NCBI GenBank assembly: GCA_033032175.1
Contig: CM065313.1
Location: 15,787,327-15,851,326 of the forward strand
Reading direction: 5' to 3'
DNA length: 64,000 nucleotides
Source: Saturnia japonica
Taxonomy: Eukaryota; Arthropoda; Insecta; Lepidoptera; Saturniidae
Part shown: positions 42,130-64,000 of the stretch, piece by piece
Position numbering within the stretch: position 1 is the stretch's first letter
Layout: each line of letters starts with the position of its first letter
The notes under the pieces: generated by a model
Database searches by the model: none
The model's input: only the letters and a program-made list of their open reading frames with translations
What the model was told of the DNA's origin: nothing
Translations under genes and position numbers: made by a program

Positions 42130-42415
42130 AGCAGCGTCGGGGAGCCGCATGTAAAAGTTAAATGTGTTCTTAACTGAAATAATACAAGACAATGTTAACA
42201 AAAAAGAAAAAAACTTCAATGATTTTGACGAGTACCTTGTGTATCTTCGAAGTTGAAGGTCCAATGCCAATGAAATTAAAATGGGGCCACTCTTGAGGTA
42301 TATATACCCTATCCAACAAAAAAAGAATCGTCCAAATCGGTTCTTAAACAAAGAAATTTTGGCTGAACATCCATTAAAAAAATACATTCGAATTGAGTAG
42401 GTAACCTCCCATCTG
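42130..42415 (-). repeat. Interspersed repeat R6, inverted copy
   Basis: Contains tacctcaag-type and cattggcattggaccttcaa sequence on the minus strand, matching 43240-43370 on the plus strand. It ends in cattcgaattgag, typical of a lepidopteran retroelement tail. Confidence 0.5.
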
Positions 42416-42507
42416 TCCTTGAAGTAAGTAGGTTAAAAAGTGTAAAATTAAACCAATTACAAATAAAAATTCAGTGCTTCTTGAAATAATTCGTATTTAT
42501 ATTAATT

Positions 42508-43027
42508 ACTAGTTGTGCCCGCGGCTGCGCTCGCGTGGACTTCAGAATGCTGTCGATCGGACACGCGCTGCGAATAGAGCTACCCTCCCGCTCCCGGTTA
42601 ATAAAAAAAACGCTCATGGCATCCTATCCTTAAAAGATAGACATATTCTGCTGTCGCTGAATTTTTTGTAGGTCTTAAGATTTAAGATTATTTACTACTT
42701 TCATTTGATATATCTTTATGGCTTACTCAGCGTAAACCATATAAGATAATCGTTGTTATTCCGAATAAATTTTTATTTGAGCGAAACCCTAATTTTTTAA
42801 ATAATAAAAGTAACCTAAGTTACTCTTTATAACATCAGCTATCAGTCAGTGAAAGTTCCGTCAAAATCGGTCCAACCGTTTCGGAGATTACCCGGAACAA
42901 ACAAACAGACAAAAATATATTTTTAATTTTTTATTATATGTCCCGTATATACTTTAATATGAATTTAGTAAAAAGCTGACATTTTGGCATTACAAACAGA
43001 CACTTCAAAATTATTAATTGTATAGAT
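42508..43027 (+). repeat. Interspersed repeat R2 (plus orientation)
   Basis: Begins actagttgtgcccgcggctg and ends near acaaacagacacttcaaaat, with gtcaaaatcggtccaaccgt and ttcggagattacccgg inside. It lies about 800 bases from its inverse copy at 41205-41712. Confidence 0.65.
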
Positions 43028-43199
43028 TAATAGTCTATCGGAATTTACTAAGCAGCCACGTACTTACGCGCATTATTTTTTCCTCATCTAAATATAAGAT
43101 TAATTTTGTTAAGTTGGAATTACCATTTTATTGAACTATTGTTCAGTAACGATTTATATTCAGTGGAATATGATTGCATTTGACTTAAAACCTTATTAA

Positions 43200-43385
43200 C
43201 ATTTTTAACTGACATCAAAAAAAGGCAGAGGTTATATATATATTATGGATGTTCAGACACAAGTTCTTTGTTTATGAACCAATTTGGATGATTCTGATTG
43301 TGTTTCATAGGGAATACCTCAAGGGTGTCATTGGCATTGGACCTTCAACTTTGAAAATACGCCAGGTAACTCTCCACAATAATTG
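43200..43385 (+). repeat. Interspersed repeat R6, direct copy
   Basis: Reads ggatgattctgattgtgttt, gaatacctcaagggtgtcat and tggcattggaccttcaact. With 42130-42415 it brackets an R2 element. Confidence 0.5.
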
Positions 43386-44329
43386 TAGTTGGTTTTCTTT
43401 TTTGATAAACATTGTTTTATATCAGACTTACGTGGGTAACACTGGAACTTTGTTTATTACGTGTGTTATTTATAAATCTCTATAAATACGCCATAGTAGG
43501 TACTTACGCCTCATGAGCATATATTGCGAAATAACGATAAAATGGGAAAAGTGATGCGTCTCGTAATTTAGTTGCTACTAAAGCTGTTACAGTTGGTTTT
43601 ACCTCAAGACGGTTTTATCTGGGAAATAAATATTTCCAAACTTATCAAGCTAAAATAAGATTGATAAGTAACTGAGGGACATTTCAACATAAAGTAGAAG
43701 TCGACAGATCTTACTAACAATTCTTCTATTTCCGAAACCCTATTCTGAACGAATTGCGATGCTGTGTTGCTATCTTCACGAGAACAAATGTTTAAGTTTT
43801 CTATGAACTGGCCGTGTTTATAGAAATCGATATAAGTCGCATAAAATGTATGCCTATAAATTAAATATAATACATTCCGTATAACACAAATGGGAACGTA
43901 GAGGTTATCAGATTTACAAGTTCAGTTATGACGAGTCTTTGGAAAAACCCTAAAAATATTCTTAATAAGTAAATCAGGGACAATGTGTATACCTACAACA
44001 TTATTAGGTACTTATTGTCAATTATTTCAATTAGGTATCCGAATTGATTATTACTGTTAGATTAAAGCGAAATAATCCGTATTCTCCGCACATGGCGCAA
44101 TTAATCTCTGAACTTTATACCTATATATTTTTTTATTTTTCCCACTTTTTTAGAACTGACTATACTGTTAGCCTTAGGGACCCTATCCATAAACAGAACC
44201 GCAGATGACTTTTACAGCTTCACCGAACTTGGTATTTTCCCCCCTTTATTTAGAGATTTTTATTCTAAGGAAATTATCATCCCCATTATCACATCCCAAA
44301 TCCCTATACTTTCTACGGCCAAATCGGGA

Positions 44330-44550
44330 GAGTCGCTGATGAGATAGCACCACTAAGTTATACAACATCTTGCCATCATTCGAACAAGGTTCATGCTATT
44401 CATCAGCGACTGCCTTTCATTCCTTTTCTTGGCACACTCCTTCAGTAAATGTTGCGCATCATCAATCTTTTCACATATCTTACAGTTGGACGACTCCCTT
44501 TTTCTCATGAGATATGCAAAACGGCGCTTAGATAAATTGGTGAAATCATA
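44330..44550 (-). pseudogene. LINE C-terminal zinc-knuckle remnant (minus strand)
   Basis: The minus strand reads YDFTNLSKRRFAYLMRKRES then NCKICEKIDDAQHLLKECAK, an intact C-x2-C-x7-H-x4-C knuckle typical of LINE ORF2 C-termini, followed by a stop. It is a short 5'-truncated remnant just upstream of copy 2. Confidence 0.6.
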
Positions 44551-44623
44551 GTGAAATCATCGCATTAAAACACTAACACACTGCAGATTGCAGAAGTGCG
44601 TGTATAAAAACGCTACAAAGTTC

Positions 44624-45071
44624 TACGCTCGCAAAAGTTGTTGCTCGTTAGTTTTGTAAAAATATGGAGCGTTGTATTTGATAATTTGATAACGTGGTGG
44701 TAGAGCTAGCCACAGTATCAACGCAAATCGCCTAACAACAATATTTAAGATCGCATTTATATACACGCGTAATCAATCCTCTGTAGTTCGTTACACCGTG
44801 TACTCGCGTTTGCTATTTCTTAATTTTTTTAATTAACATTTTCCTTTAGTTGTTATCATATCTAAGTTCAATTTTTTTCAATAAGGTTATGTATAATTAA
44901 CAAAAAATTAACTAAATGAATATTATTGCTACATCGTCTACTTTAGATAGCTTAGTAGTTTAGTTCTATCAATTGTATTAGTTAAAGGATAGTTTATTCC
45001 TTTTTAGATTGTTAGTATAATTCATAGATTTAATAAATCTGTGGTTTATTTAGTGAAATAATTGTGCGAAG
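44624..45071 (+). promoter_or_regulatory. Putative promoter/5' UTR of copy 2
   Basis: The stretch 44624-44811 aligns with the block upstream of copy 1. It contains a small local duplication (ttgataatttgataacg) absent from copy 1. Further upstream the two flanks cease to align by eye, so this marks the approximate 5' edge of the duplicated unit. Confidence 0.45.
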
Positions 45072-58520
<13,449 letters not shown>

Positions 58521-58765
58521 ACTAACTAAAAATGATACTATTATTACATTTTTTTTAAGTTTAACTTAGTAAAAATGTGAACAAACATGGCTGACGACGC
58601 TGTTTAAATGGCTGTTGAGTAAAAAAATATTTTAAACGACTTTAAAGTAAAGTGTAAACTTTACATTGTATTAATTAAATCTAGTAGTTGTCAAGTTGTC
58701 AAACTCGATAGGTATACCTTCGCGATGACTTTTTATTTACTTAGACTTATATTAAGTTGATGTGA

Positions 58766-58771
58766 AATAAA
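58766..58771 (+). terminator. Candidate polyadenylation signal, copy 2
   Basis: An AATAAA lies 245 bases after the stop, in the same conserved context as in copy 1 (attaagttgatgtg just upstream). Confidence 0.55.
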
Positions 58772-58799
58772 TCCAAATGAACTTCAGTGTTTTTGTATA

Positions 58800-60950
58800 T
58801 ACATATCTATCAACAATTTTCATTTTTCGTTTTCTTCGTGATATTTGATAAATATTGCTAAAATGTTTAATTCTTTTCGGATTATGTTGGTAATCACGTA
58901 AATAATACTGTATTAGTTCATTTGATTTAAATTTTTTAAGGTAGCTGAGTTTTCGACCTAAACCAGTGATGGCTCCGACTGAATCCTTTCAACTAGCTTT
59001 CTTTTTTCTTATTTACCTCATCCGTGTTCATCCCGTATGACTCTTTTAAATATCAAGTCAACAGAGAATAAATTCTCGCCTTTTATTGAAATGCTTTCTT
59101 TTATATTAATGTAGGTATATCATTGCTGTGATATTATTATTTTTTGTTCAATATCATGTCTACTTTTGATATTATCGAAGTAATGGACTGCAAAGAACAC
59201 TTAAAATTTGTATTACCGTATCAAATTCGTCCTAATCTAGTATGTATTAAAAACAAACAAAGAAAACTTACGAGAACTACAATAAAACTGTAATTTGTAA
59301 ACTGAATAAACATAGTTTCTATATTATTGACCCTTACAATATTATTATTTGCCTTTAAACTTAATATATTGTTAGTGTTAATCGAAAATAGGATAACACC
59401 CATTCTGACGGCTCTGCAAAATGCATGAGGGCATCAATAAGAACTTATTCATTTATATTTATTTACCAAAACAAGTTTTAATTAAACACAGACTTATTTT
59501 TATTGTGTTATACGATTGGACAAAGTAGATCAAGCTTAATTAATGACAAGATACTCCATTTATTAAATACCGCTTCATGTATACAACTAATGATTAGGGA
59601 ATGTTAAATATATATTTTTAAGTTTTAAATACTTGTAAGAAAACTTTTGGCGACACTTTATAAATTGAAATAGCGCATTTGTCTAGAACATTTATTCCAT
59701 GGTTATGTTTGAATTAAGAATTCAAGCTATTGTCCGATTTATAGTAGCAAAAGAAATTGTCGAAAAAAAGAGACAATAAATTTGAAGAAAATCACATGTC
59801 TTGGGATCTTTATTATTAATTCAAAATCGAAAATACCTTTATGATCATAATTCATCACCTGCGAGCATCTTCTCAAGACCATTGCAGTGCTATAAGTTTT
59901 TTAATGCCGGGCGTGAACTACATAGAATCCACAAAATTCGACTAAACAGTATGTTCCCGTGGCAATATAATGCGAAAATGGGTTCATTACCTTAGCTATT
60001 GGAGTCTACACGACGGCCATAAAGGGGATGTAAAGGTAACGAAGCCGTAAGCAGCGGGTAAATGTCGCGACATGATTGTCTCTGGACTAACATTTGCAAC
60101 GGAGCCGTGTGCCATCCAATTAGGGGAGTCACGGTCTCATTTGTTTGCATAAACGTGTTTAAGTCCGACTTTAACCTTGACAAAAAGGCTATGTAGAAAA
60201 CCGTCGAAAAAAACTATACTTTAAAAAAAATCTACTTACATTTACCTATTAGTTTTCACAGTCTTTATTATGATATCCAGCCAATTACTACTTATAATAT
60301 TTAATAAAATTCTTAAAGCTTACTGGCAGAAAACGCACACCGTAAACCGGTGGGTCTAGAAGCAAGTAATTAGGTAAAGGTGTTTCTTACGTAACGTAGA
60401 TGAACCCTTAAAAAGGATTTCTGAAAATATGCCTCATAAAGGGGATAAAAATATTTAAATCCCTATTCTTGCCGATTGAAAATTCCATCAGTCATACGGC
60501 CTAGTACTTACTTAAAACTTAAATTGTGTACACTAAATATTTTAAGAAGTTTTTTTTCCAATGTCATTAATAATTTATGTAATGTATGGTGTATGTAATG
60601 TAAATGATCATATTTTATACTTTCTAAAGAAAAATCGTTTTGAAATAAAGTTTTACATGGTTAAAAAAATAAAAGTCAGTAAAATGAATTCACATTAATC
60701 ATTGATAGCTAACTTCAGAATCTCGCACTTCCGTCACATGATGCGCGCGCAGCTTTCAACTTTATCCTCTAATAAACGCGCCAATAGAAGTATCCCTTTA
60801 ATAGTAAAAGTATAAAACCAATAAGCTTGAAAAAAATATTAAATTTAGAATTTACATTTTAGAAATACATTTTATTAATTTGAGGGTTAAGTCAGTTAGT
60901 CGGCTAGTATTAAGCTAAAAGCCCGTCTATCACTATACTTAGGTATATAT
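58800..60950. other. Intergenic DNA 3' of copy 2
   Basis: No recognisable gene. A block at 59975-60185 (aacgaagccgtaagcagcgg, tgtcgcgacatgattgtctc) has repeat-like composition but no second copy that I could find here. Confidence 0.45.
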
Positions 60951-60954
60951 TATT

Positions 60955-61212
60955 TCTCAAAGGTGTTTTTTTTCCTGGCAAGGACATTAATTCTTCATCA
61001 AAATTAATGATTCGAACACAATTTCAAAACTTATGTTCCGCGCTGTTGACGAAACAACGACAAATAATTCAAAAGTAATGTTTACATTAAAAAATAAAAC
61101 TTTTTCATTAGGAATGACATTTGTTCATGCTAATGAAAATATATTAATGGCGCCGTCTATTAACAATCTGTGTAACTAACATGAGAGCTTCGCACAGGTC
61201 AGCAAGTAGGTA
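60955..61212. repeat. Dispersed repeat R5, right copy
   Basis: Same family and orientation as 2505-2775, more diverged in the middle. No open frame. Confidence 0.55.
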
Positions 61213-61559
61213 CCTACTAATTATTATAGCAGCCGATCAGATTCGGCCTTCAAATCCATGTACTAATTATTTCAAGAACCCATGATTAAACATTACCTTT
61301 ATCAAGATGGCAAGTTGAAAATCGGCAATCGGTGACATTAACTTCAGTTACAGTTCATATCTTATAAATAACAGTGACTCTTAGCAATCAGATGCTATTA
61401 TGTACCTACGCGAGAGACCTATTTTTAAAGTGTCCAAAATATTAAGATATAAGTAAATTTGTTAGTTGCATTAAAAGGTACTAAAGCAGTAATAATTACT
61501 AAGTAATAAAATAAAGCAGTTTCATTTGCTGAAAAACAAATATTGTCTCGATTAGCGAA

Positions 61560-61745
61560 ATCAAGACAGTTTTCTTTATGGTTCCGGGACGCTCCCTGTC
61601 CCCATTCTGTATCGCACCATTGACAGGGTGGTGGGGTTGTGTGGGGTGCCTGTGGGATTGCTGATATAGTTCATCGTCTGGCAATGTGACGGTGGAGCTC
61701 GGTGGATCGCCTCGAGCGTTGGAAACCGGTGGACAACTTTTATAT
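61560..61745 (-). other. Coding-like GC-rich block (unproven)
   Basis: The minus strand frame contains SCPPVSNARGDPPSSTVTLP, DDELYQQSHRHPTQPHHPVN and GAIQNGDRERPGTIKK, a polar Pro/His-rich stretch with coding-like composition in AT-rich surroundings. Splice sites are not convincing. It could be an exon of an unrecognised gene or part of a repeat. Confidence 0.25.
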
Positions 61746-62469
61746 TTGCAATACATTCTTATTTAATATATTCATTAATTGTTTTAAAAAAAACATACGT
61801 TTAAAATAAATAAGCGATCCATTAGTTTAAATAAAAAAAAATTGATATAATTAAATTACATTAATATCGACTATGAGGTGCTTCTAAACATATCAAGAAT
61901 AGAATAAAGCAGTGACGAAAAACGCAATGATGAGGAACATAAAGAAAATACTGACAACTATAATTAGTATAACAATTGCAGGTAAGATCCGTAAGATACT
62001 TTAAAACCTGTAAGTTTACTTTAAAGATCTTTCGTTAGTGAGTGCTCATTGTAAACAAAAGCGAAATTAGAAATGTTACGTTCCTAACTCTGTTTACATT
62101 TCCCTATCTATAAAAAGAAATTTAACATACAATGATATCATATTTTTTTAAATAACATTCCAAAAACTGGTAATAGTTAAATTTCACGGTTGTAGATGTA
62201 TTAATAAAAATGCGGGTAGAGTTATTTCTGTTCATATTAAGTTTTTTTTTTTGATACAGCTGTATTTATATGTATTTTAATGTCTGGGCTACCGACCATT
62301 GCTCAGCGTCTAAAATACACCTATCTAGGTAAACTTAGATAGTAAAACATTATCAAAATAAAATAAAAACATTCAAATCGTTAGAACCGTTGCCGAGAAC
62401 AAATTAGATAGTATATTATTAACTACATAAGAATTGCTCATTTAGTAGCATTCAATTCAAGTTTTGTTT

Positions 62470-62920
62470 AGGTATTAGCGACCCGTCCCAGATTCGCACG
62501 GGTACAATTTACAAAGTGGTGTATTTTATGTTTAAAAAAGCATGATTTAGAGTTTATCGCTTTAGTATTGATAGTTCATAACTTCATAGTTGTGATAAGT
62601 ACGCTTAGCTAGCACGCAGAGTGCCGTCCTACCGTTTTGCTGCGAATGATTTCTTTGGTTGTACGTAATTTTGAATCCTTCATATGTTCTACGGTATTCA
62701 TTTGGATTATATAATGTACAGGACAATTTTAAACTACATTAAATGCTTAAGTTAACTAACATATTATTTATCTGGATAAAGAGTAATACTGAATTAGAAA
62801 ATAGCTTGGCAAATAGCCTAGTTTAATTATGTATTATGTTGAAGATAAAAATATAGGAGATCGACATATGCCAGTACGGCTTTTTTCTAGGCTTTTTGGA
62901 GAACTACAATTTAGTTCCAG
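62470..62920. repeat. Repeat R7, inverted copy
   Basis: Contains taatactgaattagaaaata, ctttttggagaactacaatt and tttacaaagtgg, the inverse of parts of 55480-56180. Confidence 0.5.
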
Positions 62921-63663
62921 CAGCTGTACTTGAGAGCCTGATGCATGGACGTAGCCAAGGTTATGACCAGGGGTTAGGCAAGGGGAGAGAGGGGAAGGGA
63001 GGATAAGTTTTTTTCTAACTTGGCAATATGCATTCCAACAGTTAGACTAAAACGAAAGCCGTCGGTGACAGATTCTATAGACATTCGTCAATGTTATGCT
63101 GGAATGCCTCTTCACGCCTCCTTTGATAGACCCAGTATGGAAGGAATGGAATAGAAGGAGCGATAACTTTGACTGAAACTGAACTTTATCAGTATCTATA
63201 TATTCGACTGTTGTCATGGGTGTAACCAGGATTTTAATAAGGGATGTCAGGAACGAAAGAACTGATTTTATTATTATTAAATACTAGCTTGACAAAATTA
63301 TACACTCTTTCTTTCGGAAGCTCTCCCATTGAGTGGCATCAACAACTTGATACTGTGGTCTGGAAGCAATGATGGCTGGCTCACTTGTGGCGTATAGTTG
63401 TATGTTATGCTGTAGAACGCATTTATGAATAATAAAAGTACCTGGCAAAAGTAATATTATGTACGTAGGTAGCCAAAAATAATCGATTAAAGTCCATTAA
63501 GCTTCTTCTAAGGAAAATATGAAACGTCAGCGTATTACGTTTCAAAGTCGCGCCTGCTTTTGGGTCACTTCCGGTGGCATCCGGCACCTATCAACGTAGA
63601 ATAATAGAACCATAGACTCATAAGTTTAATTGACAGTACGAAAACTTTTAATTGAAAATTCAC

Positions 63664-63761
63664 TTGGCTTCTTTCACACAAAATTTCTGACCGACCAACG
63701 CTTGTACACGAACTAGCTTTTACGGGCTTCACAAAGTCGCATCGCGAACACATATCAAGAT
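63664..63761 (-). other. Possible exon resembling the start of a DHHC cysteine-rich domain
   Basis: With acceptor gttttcacag and a possible donor gtgaat, 98 bases read LDMCSRCDFVKPVKASSCTS then VGRSEILCERSQ. The spacing C-x2-C-x3-K-P-x-K-A-x-x-C matches the first part of DHHC palmitoyltransferase zinc-binding regions (C-x2-C-x3-KP-x-RA-HH-C), but the HH pair is SS and later cysteines do not line up. It may be a diverged or decayed exon, or coincidence. Confidence 0.2.
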
Positions 63762-64000
63762 CTGTGAAAACGGCTGGCCGGGAGGATAAGATCCTTCCAA
63801 CAGCAAATTAGTCTCCACTTAAATAGTACCATTTTTAAGAACGACGAAATTTTTATTTTAGAAAATTTTGAATCATGAAGAGACAAACATCTTAGCATTC
63901 CATGGATTCACCGTGCGGGTGCTGGGTCCATCATGTGGCAGACAGAGGGAATACGAATAGCCCCCGGGACTTGCAACCCAGGTGTAAGGTGTAGGTTTAA

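Overview
The window is eukaryotic and most likely from a moth or butterfly. It is AT-rich, its genes are split by phase-consistent GT-AG introns, and it carries interspersed repeats I recognise from Lepidoptera: tRNA-related SINEs, mariner transposons, LINE tails with C-terminal zinc-finger or zinc-knuckle motifs, and a family whose conserved arm reads like 'gcgaagccacgggcacagct'. I cannot name the species.

Only one gene family is well supported. Two tandem, same-strand copies encode a class I (GH47) mannosyl-oligosaccharide alpha-1,2-mannosidase of the Golgi IA type. Copy 1 has ten coding exons from 20305 to 34517 (541 aa). Copy 2 has ten coding exons from 45072 to 58520 (540 aa). All nine introns interrupt the two genes at the same codons and phases. 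Both proteins start with a short type II signal anchor, then a short stem, then a full catalytic domain. The duplicated unit runs from about 19860/44624 (shared upstream block) to about 34770/58775 (shared polyadenylation region).

The paralogues differ in informative ways. Several exons are nearly or fully identical while their introns have diverged, and exons 1, 4 and 10 and the edges of exon 6 have changed. Copy 2 has Tyr in place of a conserved His just before the first disulfide Cys. Each copy carries its own transposon insertions, with a matching empty or unfilled site in the other copy.

Layout. 1-19860: intergenic, mostly repeats (LINE 3' end, a TIR element, SINEs, a 79-bp tandem duplication). 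19860-34800: copy 1, with a TIR element and a mariner in intron 3 and a second mariner in intron 6. 34800-44600: about 10 kb with no recognisable gene, with inverted repeat copies. 44600-58800: copy 2, with a small TIR element in intron 1 and a third, unrelated mariner in intron 2. 58800-64000: intergenic, with two weak exon-like blocks on the minus strand.

All identities, boundaries and family calls were made by eye. Most short open frames in the window are chance frames in AT-rich DNA.
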